Translations under genes and position numbers: made by a program | DNA from: JALYUA01 sp038229875 | GTDB lineage: Bacteria; Acidobacteriota; Thermoanaerobaculia; UBA5066; Gp7-AA6 | Reading direction: 5' to 3' | Assembly: GCA_038229875.1 (NCBI GenBank) | Contig: JBBROA010000074.1 | Location: 1-21,924 of the forward strand | DNA: 21,924 nucleotides | In this document: positions 7,113 through 14,240 of the stretch, piece by piece | Position numbering within the stretch: the first letter of the stretch is position 1 | How the letters are laid out: every line of letters starts with the position of its first letter | Notes under the pieces: generated by a model | Told to the model about the DNA's origin: nothing | The model's input: only the letters and a program-made list of their open reading frames with translations | The model's database searches: none

Positions 7113-7846
7113 CGGAGCGGCGGACGGCGATCGTGACCGGAGCGTCGCGCGGCATCGGCCGCGCGATTGCGCTCGATCTCGCCGCGTCCGGCCATCGCGT
7201 CGTCGTGACCTGCCGGTCCGACATGGAGCGCGCGGAAGAAGTGGCCTGCGGGATCCGCGGGTCGGGCGGGGAGGCCGTCGCAGTCCGCGCCGACGTCCGG
7301 AGCGCGGAGCAGGTGAAAGCTCTCGGTGAGCAGGTGGCGCGCGATTTCGGCGGCGCCGACATCCTCGTCAACAACGCGGGAATCATCAAGGATGCTCTCT
7401 TCCCGTTCCTGCGCGAAGAGGACTGGGACTCGGTGATCGACATCGACCTGAAGGGCGCCTTCCGAATGACGAAGACCGTCGTGCGCGGGATGCTTCACAA
7501 GAAATGGGGTCGCGTCGTGAACATCGTGTCGGTCAGCGGCATCTCGGGCCACATCGGCCAGACGAACTACTCGGCCGCCAAGGGGGGCCTGATCGCCTTC
7601 ACCAAGGCGCTCGCGCTCGAGATGGCGACGCACGGAATCACAGTCAACGCGGTTGCGCCCGGCCTGATCGACACCGAAATCATCGCGCATCTGAAACCCG
7701 AGGCCCGCCAGGAGTTCGTGCGGAGGATTCCGATGGCCCGGTTCGGCACTCCCGAGGACATCGCCGCCCTCGTCTCGTTTCTCGTCTCGGACCGCGCCGC
7801 GTACATCACGGCGCAGGTCTGGCGGGTCGACGGGGGAATGGCCTGA
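7109..7846 (+). CDS. 3-oxoacyl-ACP reductase-like SDR (FabG family)
   Basis: A 245-aa short-chain dehydrogenase that would reduce a 3-oxoacyl-ACP with NADPH. The Rossmann motif TGASRGIG lies at 10-17, NNAG at 88-91, catalytic Ser near 141-143, and the YSAAK motif at Tyr154/Lys158. The C-terminus RVDGGMA is typical FabG. The position that is usually the tetrad Asn (in the NLxGxF motif) is Asp113 in DIDLKGAF, which is uncommon for FabG and may alter proton relay or simply mark a subfamily. It sits between a FabD-like gene (4-nt overlap) and an acyl carrier protein, so acyl-ACP is the probable substrate. It is followed by a 115-nt spacer with its own promoter-like sequence. Confidence 0.88.
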   Translation: MTERRTAIVTGASRGIGRAIALDLAASGHRVVVTCRSDMERAEEVACGIRGSGGEAVAVRADVRSAEQVKALGEQVARDFGGADILVNNAGIIKDALFPFLREEDWDSVIDIDLKGAFRMTKTVVRGMLHKKWGRVVNIVSVSGISGHIGQTNYSAAKGGLIAFTKALALEMATHGITVNAVAPGLIDTEIIAHLKPEARQEFVRRIPMARFGTPEDIAALVSFLVSDRAAYITAQVWRVDGGMA

Positions 7847-7935
7847 TGCCGGGAGAAGGCGAACGGAGAAGGGCAGGGGCGGTGAGGAACGGCGGATGGC
7901 GAGAGTCTCGCTCACGTGGCTCGCTCGGCTCACCC

Positions 7936-7957
7936 TATAATCCGGCCGGCAAGGAGC
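7936..7957 (+). promoter_or_regulatory. TATAAT -10 box and AAGGAG ribosome site ahead of the carrier protein
   Basis: A perfect TATAAT at 7936-7941 is followed by AAGGAG (7951-7956), 5 nt before the ATG at 7962. This would give a short leader of about 13 nt. No -35 match is visible at the proper spacing. The box suggests the carrier protein and dehydratase can be transcribed separately from the upstream fabD/fabG pair. Confidence 0.5.
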
Positions 7958-7961
7958 CTGA

Positions 7962-8225
7962 ATGACCAAGGAAGAACTCAGGCCGCGCGTCAAAGACCTG
8001 ATCGTGCGGCGGCTGAAGCTCGAAATCGACCCGACGACGATCGACAACGAAGCACCGCTGTTCGGCGAAGGCCTGGGACTCGACTCGATCGACGCCCTGG
8101 AGCTCGTGCTCGGACTCGAGCAGGAGTTCGGCATCAAGGTCGAAGACGAGGAAGTCGGCGTGAAGGCTTTCGCCTCCGTCGACGCGCTTTGCGATTTCAT
8201 CGAGAAGAAGAAGCAGCAGGCTTGA
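7962..8225 (+). CDS. Acyl carrier protein
   Basis: An 87-aa four-helix carrier protein that holds the growing acyl chain on a phosphopantetheine arm. The attachment site is Ser42 in GLGLDSIDALEL, the standard DS(L/I) motif. The protein is acidic in helix II and III (ELVLGLEQEFGIKVEDEE) as expected, with a Lys-rich C-terminal tail (EKKKQQ). Length is typical. It is flanked by FabG-like and dehydratase genes, so it probably serves a dedicated pathway and not general fatty acid synthesis, which normally has acpP beside fabF. The stop overlaps the TTG of the next gene as TTGA. Confidence 0.92.
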   Translation: MTKEELRPRVKDLIVRRLKLEIDPTTIDNEAPLFGEGLGLDSIDALELVLGLEQEFGIKVEDEEVGVKAFASVDALCDFIEKKKQQA

Positions 8226-8623
8226 GCTCGCCCGCCCTTCCGCACGGATACCCCTTTCGGTTTGTCGACGCGATCGTCCGGGATCGCAACGCCGATTTCT
8301 CGGAAGGGACCGTCTCGCTGCGGGTCTCCGCGAACGGCCGCGCGGCGATGGGGGAGTGCTGGGGCTCCGCCCTTCTCCTCGCGGAGGCCATCGCCCAGTC
8401 CGCGCTTCTGCTCGAAGGCGGCGACGCGGACCTCGGGCGGCGCGGGTTTCTCGCGGGTCTGGACGCGCTCGAGCTCTGCCGGCGGCCGCGGGCGGGCGAG
8501 ACTCTTCTCGTGGAGATCCGGCTGGCCGGCAAATTCGGCGCGATGGCAAAGTTCGAAGGGCACGTGAAATCGGGCGATGAGACGCTCGCCCGAGGATCGA
8601 TTCTCGTGCGAAAAGGCGACTAG
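8222..8623 (+). CDS. 3-hydroxyacyl-ACP dehydratase-like hotdog protein (FabA/FabZ superfamily)
   Basis: A 133-aa single hotdog domain, probably dehydrating 3-hydroxyacyl-ACP. The opening LPHGYPFRFVDAIV (from residue 6) matches the FabZ active-site segment LPHRYPFLLVD with catalytic His8, and LLLAEAIAQSALLL matches the central helix that carries the acidic catalytic residue. The usual HFPGxPxMPG loop before that helix is replaced by a segment reading AAMGECWGS, so it is a divergent member, closer to dehydratases of polyene-type clusters than to housekeeping FabZ. The TTG start at 8222 is chosen because it overlaps the acp stop as TTGA and lies just before the conserved motif; no ATG is available there. 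Confidence 0.75.
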   Translation: MSSPALPHGYPFRFVDAIVRDRNADFSEGTVSLRVSANGRAAMGECWGSALLLAEAIAQSALLLEGGDADLGRRGFLAGLDALELCRRPRAGETLLVEIRLAGKFGAMAKFEGHVKSGDETLARGSILVRKGD

Positions 8624-8628
8624 CGAAC

Positions 8629-8907
8629 TTGGCCGGCGAATCCGCAGCGAGCTTCCAATGTACGAACGTGCCTCCGCACCGATTCGTGATTACGGGACGG
8701 ACCCGAAACGCCAACGGGATACTGATCACGCTCCAGCGCCTGGACAGCCCGTATCCGCCCCGCGAAATGTTCGTGACGAACCGCGAAATGAAGATGGGAT
8801 ACGACGACGTTCTGAAGGCCTGTTTCGTCTGCGTGGACAGGGGAATCAAGGAGAAGGCGGTGGCGATCTCCAAGGCGGAGATCGAAGCCGGCCTGCCCCC
8901 CGCGTGA
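8629..8907 (+). CDS. Small hypothetical protein (92 aa)
   Basis: I do not recognise this family. The frame reads as real protein with good hydrophobic patterning, such as HRFVITGRTRNANGILITL, and it contains REMFVTNREMKMGYDDVLKACFVCVDRGIKEKAVAISKAEIEAG, here described only by its parts: a probable beta-strand pair, a CFVC (CxxC) pair near residues 64-67, and a charged C-terminal helix. No signal peptide or membrane helix. The only start ahead of the conserved-looking part is TTG 8629, 5 nt after the dehydratase stop, with no strong ribosome site. It may be translated from the dehydratase message. Function cannot be assigned. Confidence 0.6.
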   Translation: MAGESAASFQCTNVPPHRFVITGRTRNANGILITLQRLDSPYPPREMFVTNREMKMGYDDVLKACFVCVDRGIKEKAVAISKAEIEAGLPPA

Positions 8908-8965
8908 CCCCGCGCCTTCGCCGGCCGGCACGCCGGTTGCGACCGCACCGCCGGTGAGCGACGTC

Positions 8966-9313
8966 ATGTCCCCCCCGCCTTTTCCGCGCGCGCCCGAGAT
9001 CGAGTCCGGTCCTTATCTCGATCGGATGATCGAGCTCAAGGTATTCGGCCGCAAGCCTGCGACCGAGGCGCCGTGTTACTCGACGGATGACGCTGCGGCC
9101 GAAAGGGTGATCGCGCATTTGAATCGGCCGCCGCTGCGCTGGATGGCGATCCGGGAAGAGAACGGCTGGACCTTCTCGTGGCGGCAGCCCTCGGAGACGT
9201 CCGATCCCGAGGCGACCGCCACCCGTTACGTTCGCTCAATCTCCTCTACCGCCCCGACGCGCCCCCTGGCGATCTGTCGGGCGGCGCTGAAGCTCCTGGC
9301 CGCGACAAGATAG
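8966..9313 (+). CDS. Small protein resembling the phage ABA-sandwich domain
   Basis: A 115-aa protein. The pattern is an N-terminal DRMIELKVFG helix, then CYSTDDAAAERVIAHL, a strand with WMAIREENGWTFSW, and a C-terminal TRPLAICRAALKLLA helix. This resembles the phage ABA-sandwich domain family, small proteins of phages and prophages in which a YSTD-helix and a final ICxAAL helix recur. The resemblance is from memory of the pattern and has not been searched. Start is ATG 8966; an in-frame GTG at 8954 would add four residues. It is the last plus-strand gene before a convergent gene, 58 nt downstream of the preceding small protein. No other phage gene is near, so it may be a lone remnant or a domesticated domain. 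Confidence 0.6.
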   Translation: MSPPPFPRAPEIESGPYLDRMIELKVFGRKPATEAPCYSTDDAAAERVIAHLNRPPLRWMAIREENGWTFSWRQPSETSDPEATATRYVRSISSTAPTRPLAICRAALKLLAATR

Positions 9314-9329
9314 CGGGACTGCGTTCCCG
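9314..9329. terminator. Weak hairpin between convergent genes
   Basis: CGGGA (9314-9318) and TCCCG (9325-9329) form a 5-bp stem with a 6-nt loop in the 56-nt spacer between the converging genes. No T-run follows on either strand, so intrinsic termination is doubtful. Confidence 0.2.
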
Positions 9330-9369
9330 GCTGAGGAACACGGCCTTTCAGTGCAAGCCCGTACGATCT

Positions 9370-11577
9370 TCAGGAAGGGCGGTGCGCGCGCTCTCTCAGG
9401 AAATCGAGCGCCTCCCGCTCGGCGCCCCGCTGTCTCGCGTTTTCGAGAAAGAGCTCGACGGCGGGGCGGAATCCCGGGTCCGATCGAACGAGCGGCCGCA
9501 ACTCGCGGTCCACGCGGTCCGGGAGCCGCTCGGCGCGGTACAGCAGCGCCCTGCCGAGAGAAGTGTCCCTTCCCGCGGCTCCGGTGCGCTCGGCTTCCCG
9601 GAGAGCGGCGTCCGCCTGGCCGAGATCCCCGGTGTCCAGGGCGAGCATCGCGAGGGTCACCCAGGCCTCACTGCGCTCGGAATCGAGCCGGGTTGCCTCC
9701 CGCGCCTCGGCGATCGCCTCCGCAGCTCTGCCGGCGGCGCCGAGAGCGCGAGCCAGGGCGAGACGCGTCGGGGCGTGGCCGGGCGCCCGGAGAATGACTT
9801 CCCGCAGAAGCGTCACCGCCTCGGCGGCGCGGCCCTGTCGCAGCAGATTGTCGCCGAGAGTTCGCCGGGTGCTGAGGTCCTTCGGGTCGAGCGCGAGCGC
9901 GGCGCGATATTGAGCTTCCGCCTCGGCGGGGCGATTCAAGCGCTCGAGCGCGAGGCCGAGCTCGGTCACGGCGACGCGGCTCTTTGGTTCGAGAGCGACG
10001 GCGCGGCGCAACTCCGCCTCCGCCTGGTCGAGCCGTCCGAGGTTCAGGAGAGCGACCCCGCGTCCCACCCGCGCCGGCGCATACCCCTCGTCGAGAGCGA
10101 GCGCGCGGTCGAAGTCGCGCAGCGCCGCCCCGCGCTCCTTCTCCTGGTTCCACGAAGTGCCCGAGGCGCTCCACTCCTCGCTGAAGCGGTGGCTCGGCTC
10201 GTGGACGCGCAGGTGGCAGACCACCGCCGCCGCGCCCGCCGCAAGAATCGCCGCCCCGCGCCGCCCTCGGAGCGCGCCATCGCGTCGGATGAGGGCGGCG
10301 ACGCCCGCGCCCGCGAGCACCGCCGCTGCCGGGACCGCCGGGAGCCGGTAGCGCGAGGCGACGACCAGAAGAACGCACGTCGCGAGCGCCGTCGCGAGCC
10401 AGATCCAGAGCAGCACGGGCCTCGCCCGCGAGTACGCCGTAAAGACCAGGCCGGCAACGGCGAAGGGAAAGATGAGTCCGAACCCGGGCAGGAAGCGGAG
10501 GATCGCGGACAATCCCTGGAAGAACCCATAGCTGAAAGTGTCGCGGATCTCGTCCGCCTGGAGGGTCCAGAGAGCCTTCGTGGCCAGGAGTCCCGCCCAC
10601 GCGGCGGGCGAGGACGCGATCTCCCGGAACGTCTTCGCGTAGAAGTAGCGGTCCTGATCCGCGGGGAGCGCGAACCCTTTCCGCGCGGGCTCCCCCTCGA
10701 GCTGGTCCCACGCTTCCCCGGGCCGGACGCTCGGAACTCCGCCTCCGCCGGGTGAGTTCCCGATGTAGAAGTTCAAGCCGCCATTTCCCTGGATGAGAAC
10801 CGGCCGAGGCGTCGAGCGGGCGTTCGCGACGGCGACCGGCAACACCGGCACGAGGCAGCCGGCGATCAGGAGGCCGGCTCCCAGGAGCGCGCGGCGGTTC
10901 CAGCCGGACCGCCAGGCGACCCAGAGGAGAAGGGGAGGCGCAAAGAGCAGCGCGGTGGGCCGCACGATGGCCGCGGCGCCCAGGAGAAAGCCCCCGGCGA
11001 AAAGGCGCGGCCGGGATTCCACGCGGCCCGAAAGAATCAAGAATGTGGAGCAAAGAAGAAAGAGGAGGAGCCCTTCGGAGAGGATCGAAACGTCCGTGAG
11101 GACCAGGGGCCCGTAGAGAGCGAGAAACAGACCGGTCGCGAGCTCCGCGTTTTTCCCGAAGAGCTTCCCCGAGAGCCGGGCGGCGAGCAGACAGGTCACG
11201 GCGCCGAGCGCGGCCTGCACGAGCCGGACGGCGGGGACGGATCCGTTGAACATCGCGAGCAGCGCCCCCAGGAGAAACGGATACCCGGGGCCGTGCGCCG
11301 GCGGCACGGGCCAGCTGAAATTCCCGATGGCGATGCGTTGCGCCCACGACAGGTACTCTCGGGAGTCGAGCTGCGCGTTCCGAAACAGCGCCGTCTGCCC
11401 CAGCTCGGCAGAGACGCCGAGCCGCACGATGAATGCGGCCGCGAACATCGCGAGGAGGGGAACGGGAACGAGAAGAGATGCGGACGAATGGGACCGCGGA
11501 GCCGCGATCTCTCGCGCCGGCGTCGCAGGCTCGATGCTTCGCGGAGCCGCCTTGTTCGTCCTTTTCTTCCGGCTCAT
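9370..11577 (-). CDS. Membrane glycosyltransferase-like protein (GT39/ArnT-like) with C-terminal TPR repeats
   Basis: A 735-aa two-part protein. Residues about 38-440 hold roughly ten or more hydrophobic helices. The loop after the first helix carries LDSREYLSWAQRI, and GPGYPFLLGALLAMF follows, the arrangement seen in lipid-sugar-dependent glycosyltransferases that act on the outer face of the inner membrane. Residues about 482-665 are five or more TPR repeats (for example YAPARVGRGVALLNLGRLDQAEAELRRA split over two helices), likely exposed to the periplasm or cytoplasm for protein binding. The final 70 residues are charged helices. Start ATG 11577 is chosen at a basic N-terminus (MSRKKRTNK); an ATG at 11601 eight codons upstream is possible, and a frame open to 11754 looks non-coding. 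The acceptor may be protein or glycan. It converges with the small-protein genes and diverges from the kdp cluster. Confidence 0.8.
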   Translation of the reverse strand: MSRKKRTNKAAPRSIEPATPAREIAAPRSHSSASLLVPVPLLAMFAAAFIVRLGVSAELGQTALFRNAQLDSREYLSWAQRIAIGNFSWPVPPAHGPGYPFLLGALLAMFNGSVPAVRLVQAALGAVTCLLAARLSGKLFGKNAELATGLFLALYGPLVLTDVSILSEGLLLFLLCSTFLILSGRVESRPRLFAGGFLLGAAAIVRPTALLFAPPLLLWVAWRSGWNRRALLGAGLLIAGCLVPVLPVAVANARSTPRPVLIQGNGGLNFYIGNSPGGGGVPSVRPGEAWDQLEGEPARKGFALPADQDRYFYAKTFREIASSPAAWAGLLATKALWTLQADEIRDTFSYGFFQGLSAILRFLPGFGLIFPFAVAGLVFTAYSRARPVLLWIWLATALATCVLLVVASRYRLPAVPAAAVLAGAGVAALIRRDGALRGRRGAAILAAGAAAVVCHLRVHEPSHRFSEEWSASGTSWNQEKERGAALRDFDRALALDEGYAPARVGRGVALLNLGRLDQAEAELRRAVALEPKSRVAVTELGLALERLNRPAEAEAQYRAALALDPKDLSTRRTLGDNLLRQGRAAEAVTLLREVILRAPGHAPTRLALARALGAAGRAAEAIAEAREATRLDSERSEAWVTLAMLALDTGDLGQADAALREAERTGAAGRDTSLGRALLYRAERLPDRVDRELRPLVRSDPGFRPAVELFLENARQRGAEREALDFLRERAHRPS

Positions 11578-11928
11578 TGTGTGGCGCTGTCCGAGTGCCA
11601 TCCCCCCGATGTGTCCTACGCAGCCGTGTGCAAGACGTTCTCTTGGATGGCTTTCTGTGCCATCGGCGCACAGATCCTGTCGGCGGGCGCCGGAGCGAGA
11701 GACACAAGGAGGCAAGAAGCCGATCCCATCAGGACCTGCCCCATGACCGAGCAACCGATCGAGCGTCGTCTATGATCCCGCGCACCTCATGACGATCGGC
11801 ATCCTGAATTGAAGGGGCGCGTCGTACCCGCGACGGGAGCGATTCGAAGCCTTCTTCGCCCGGTGCCGCGTGGCGCCGGTTCCGGGTCTTCGGTCGTTGG
11901 GGCCTGAAGCTCGAGGTCGAGGCCGCTC
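11578..11928. other. Divergent intergenic region between the TPR glycosyltransferase and the kdp histidine kinase
   Basis: 351 nt without a recognised gene. It holds two overlapping hairpins, GATGGC/GCCATC (11646-11664, 7-nt loop) and TGTGC/GCACA (11656-11672), which cannot form together; a -10-like TATGAT (11771-11776) on the plus strand; and a seven-codon mini-ORF starting at ATG 11789 and stopping at 11812. The remaining 11813-11928 is GC-rich and shows no convincing protein in any frame. It probably contains the promoters of both flanking transcripts. Confidence 0.6.
11771..11776 (+). promoter_or_regulatory. Candidate -10 box (TATGAT) for the kdp two-component genes
   Basis: TATGAT differs from the -10 consensus at one base. 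Transcription from it would start near 11783, giving a leader of about 145 nt to the TTG start of the histidine kinase and taking in the seven-codon mini-ORF at 11789. No -35 match is obvious. Confidence 0.35.
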
Positions 11929-13398
11929 TTGAGGCGCATCGGATCGCGTGACCACACCACGCCCTTACGAGTCTCCCCATGGATCTCGTATCCGGGCGCG
12001 ATTCTCCTCGTCGCGTTGACCCTCGGAGCGCTGAAACTCTTCCCGCGGCTTTCCGACTCGTCGATCGCACTCCTCCTCCTGCTGGCCGTATTTCTCGTGG
12101 CCTGGCGTTGGGAAAGCCGTCCGGGCGTGCTCGCAGCAGTGTTTGCCACGCTGGGCTGGAACTTTTTCTTCATTCCCCCTCTCTACACGCTGACAGTGGA
12201 CGAGCCCCGGAATGCGGTCGCGCTTTTCGTATTTCTGGCATCGGCTCTCCTCATCGGGCGGCTTTCCGCCACCGGTCGTCAAAGGCTCAGACTTGTGGAA
12301 TCGGAACGGCGAGATCTCGCCAACCTCACGCGGCTTTCAGAAGCGTTCCTGGCCGATACGACCCGCGAGTCGCTGCTCGGCGTCGCGGCAGACCGCCTCC
12401 GTAAAGCGCTGCAGGCGGACGGCGTCGCGATCCTCATCGGAGACGATCAGGGCCACCTGGCTCCCGGAGCTTCGATTGGCATCGCGGAGATCCGCGACGA
12501 CCTGGCGGACCTCGCGTTTCAGCAGGGAAACTCGGCCGCGTTTCCCTCTTCGCGAGGAGGGATCGACATGTATCTGGCGATCCCGGTGGGCGTGCACCGG
12601 GCGGGTGTCCTCGTCGCCGAGGGCATTCGAACGAGCGAGCGGATGGCCGAGGGCTGCGCCGTACTCCTCGGCCTCGCGCTCGAGCGGGAGCGCTTCGTCC
12701 GCGTCGCCCGCCTGGCCGAAGAGATTCGGGCGAGCGACCAGATGAAATCGACTCTGCTGGCGGCGCTCGCGCACGACTTGAAGACCCCGATCGCAGCCGC
12801 GAGAGGCGCCATCGAAAACTGGGCTCACGACGCCGCGCCGTCCGAAGCGGCGAGGCTGGCAGTCGAGGAGCTTCAGAGACTGACGCGGAGGATCGACGAA
12901 TTGATGGATGTCGTCCGCTTCGATTCCGGCGTCGCTCAGGCGCGGCGGGAGTCCGTCACCTGCGCCGAGATCGTGGAGGCCTCCCTGGCGCGTTTCGGCG
13001 ACTCTCTCTCGAAACATGCCCTGTACGTGGACGTGCCTCCCTCCGGCATTCAAGTCGAGGTCGATCCGGCTCAGCTCACAGAGGCCCTCGGGCACGGTCT
13101 CGAGAACGCCGCTCGCTATTCGCCGGTTGGGAGCGAGATCCGTGTCTCGGCTGCCGTTCAGGATGCTCGCGCCTATTTACGCATCGCCGATCGAGGCGGG
13201 GGAATTCCTGCGGGCGAACGGGAACGGGTGCTCGAGCGATTCGTCCGGCTTCCGTCCTCGAGCTCGGTGCCGGGGACGGGACTCGGCTTGTCGATCGCGC
13301 GCAGTCTGGTGGAGATGAATGGGGGCAGGCTCCGGCTCGGCGAGAGTCCCGGCGGGGGCACGCTCTTCGAGATCGATCTCCCGTGGACCGGCTCGTGA
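11929..13398 (+). CDS. kdpD: Membrane histidine kinase: C-terminal half of KdpD (DUF4118-GAF-HisKA-HATPase)
   Basis: A 489-aa sensor kinase matching the second half of E. coli KdpD. Residues 21-110 contain the four-helix DUF4118 region with the hallmark GWNFFFIPPLYTLTV (76-90). Residues about 130-255 are GAF-like. The dimerisation/phosphoacceptor helix carries His282 in ALAHDLKTPIAAARG. The ATPase domain has an N box around HGLENAARYSP (about 384), DRGGGIP and GTGLGLSIA. The N-terminal KdpD ATP-binding and USP domains are missing here and are encoded separately at 20651-21787; together the two make 867 residues, close to the 894 of E. coli KdpD. TTG 11929 is the only plausible start ahead of the first helix. 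Its stop overlaps kdpE as GTGA. It should autophosphorylate in response to K+ limitation and pass phosphate to KdpE. Confidence 0.9.
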   Translation: MRRIGSRDHTTPLRVSPWISYPGAILLVALTLGALKLFPRLSDSSIALLLLLAVFLVAWRWESRPGVLAAVFATLGWNFFFIPPLYTLTVDEPRNAVALFVFLASALLIGRLSATGRQRLRLVESERRDLANLTRLSEAFLADTTRESLLGVAADRLRKALQADGVAILIGDDQGHLAPGASIGIAEIRDDLADLAFQQGNSAAFPSSRGGIDMYLAIPVGVHRAGVLVAEGIRTSERMAEGCAVLLGLALERERFVRVARLAEEIRASDQMKSTLLAALAHDLKTPIAAARGAIENWAHDAAPSEAARLAVEELQRLTRRIDELMDVVRFDSGVAQARRESVTCAEIVEASLARFGDSLSKHALYVDVPPSGIQVEVDPAQLTEALGHGLENAARYSPVGSEIRVSAAVQDARAYLRIADRGGGIPAGERERVLERFVRLPSSSSVPGTGLGLSIARSLVEMNGGRLRLGESPGGGTLFEIDLPWTGS

Positions 13399-14078
13399 GC
13401 CGGATCCTGGTCGTCGATGATGAGGCGGCGATCCGCAAGGTTGTCCGGGATGCGCTCGAGAAGGCTGGCTACACGGTCGAGACGGCGATCGACGGGGACG
13501 AGGCCTCACGTCTCCTCGAAGACGGCGAGTTCGATCTCGTCGTGACGGACCTGAACATGCCGAATCTCGACGGCCTCGAGCTCGTCCGGCACATGCGCCG
13601 AAAGACTCTCGTCCCGGTGCTCGTCCTGACCGTGGACAAAGAGGAGCGGCAGAAGGTGCGCCTTCTCGACGCGGGGGCCGACGACTACGTGACCAAGCCG
13701 TTCGGTATCGCGGAGCTTCTGGCCCGGACGCGCGCGCTGCTCCGGCGCGCCGATTCGCTACCCGCGGCGGGGACCGTGTCGCGATGGGGCGACATCGAGC
13801 TCGACGCCGAATCCCGCACCGTTCGTCGCGCGGGCCGGCCCGTTCATCTGACCCCGACCGAGTATTCGTTGCTTGTGACGTTCGTTTCGAGGCCCGGCGG
13901 AGTCTGGACCCATCGACAGCTCCTCAGCGCAGTCTGGGGCTCTTCGGCCGGGGTTTCGAGCGACACACTTCGAGTTCACGTAGGAAGTCTCCGCCGAAAG
14001 CTCGAGCCGGATCCCAACCGGCCGAGGTTCATCCGCACGGAGCCGTGGGTGGGGTACCGGTTCCTCCCGGAGGACTGA
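13395..14078 (+). CDS. kdpE: KdpE-type response regulator (OmpR/PhoB family)
   Basis: A 227-aa DNA-binding response regulator, the likely activator of the downstream porin-kdp operon. The receiver domain shows the acidic pair Asp8/Asp9, phosphoacceptor Asp52 in VVTDLNMPN, Thr79 and Lys101 in YVTKPF. The C-terminal part from about residue 130 is a winged helix with LTPTEYSLLV, a recognition-helix region HRQLLSAVWG and the final RTEPWVGYRFLPED typical of KdpE. GTG 13395 is chosen because it overlaps the kinase stop as GTGA and places ILVVDDE at the usual distance from the N-terminus; an in-frame GTG at 13383 would add four residues. It is co-transcribed with its kinase. Confidence 0.93.
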   Translation: MSRILVVDDEAAIRKVVRDALEKAGYTVETAIDGDEASRLLEDGEFDLVVTDLNMPNLDGLELVRHMRRKTLVPVLVLTVDKEERQKVRLLDAGADDYVTKPFGIAELLARTRALLRRADSLPAAGTVSRWGDIELDAESRTVRRAGRPVHLTPTEYSLLVTFVSRPGGVWTHRQLLSAVWGSSAGVSSDTLRVHVGSLRRKLEPDPNRPRFIRTEPWVGYRFLPED

Positions 14079-14133
14079 GCCGTTCACCTCAGGAAGGCTC
14101 GCCAGCTCCGACGTCAGCGCTTCCGAGCCACGT

Positions 14134-14143
14134 CAAAATTTTG
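14134..14143. repeat. AT-rich perfect palindrome CAAAATTTTG
   Basis: A perfect 10-bp palindrome that stands out in a GC-rich spacer, 40-50 bp upstream of the direct-repeat array. It could be an UP-like element or a protein site; there is no T-run after a stem, so it is not a terminator for kdpE. Confidence 0.3.
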
Positions 14144-14182
14144 CTCGACGACTGACACCTCGCCGCCGTGACGCGATCTTAC

Positions 14183-14212
14183 GGAATTCTTTCGGAGTTC
14201 TTGCGGACTTCT
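14183..14212. promoter_or_regulatory. Candidate KdpE operator: three direct repeats of GGAnTTCT at 11-bp period
   Basis: GGAATTCT (14183-14190), GGAGTTCT (14194-14201) and GGACTTCT (14205-14212) repeat with exactly 11 bp between starts, and a partial fourth half-site (ATCT) lies just before. OmpR/PhoB-family regulators bind tandem direct repeats with about 10-11 bp spacing as head-to-tail dimers, and the KdpE-like gene lies immediately upstream. The array ends 28 bp before the ATG of the porin ORF that opens the kdp operon. No clear -10 box follows. The binding protein is inferred from position and repeat geometry. Confidence 0.6.
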
Positions 14213-14240
14213 CCGTCCGTCTGAACCGAAGCTTCGTTGC

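Noticed and set aside
9178..10755. 525-aa plus-strand frame antisense to the TPR region
   Set aside because: Composition of a shadow frame and overlaps the end of the small ABA-like gene; no domain seen.
9668..11707. 679-aa alternative minus-strand frame within the TPR glycosyltransferase gene
   Set aside because: Arg/Pro/Gly-rich shadow without helices or motifs; the overlapping frame has clear membrane and TPR patterns.
11789..11908. Mini-ORF MTIGILN and following TTG frame as a broken gene upstream of the kdp kinase
   Set aside because: Seven codons are too few to identify a family, and none of the three frames downstream continues a recognisable protein.
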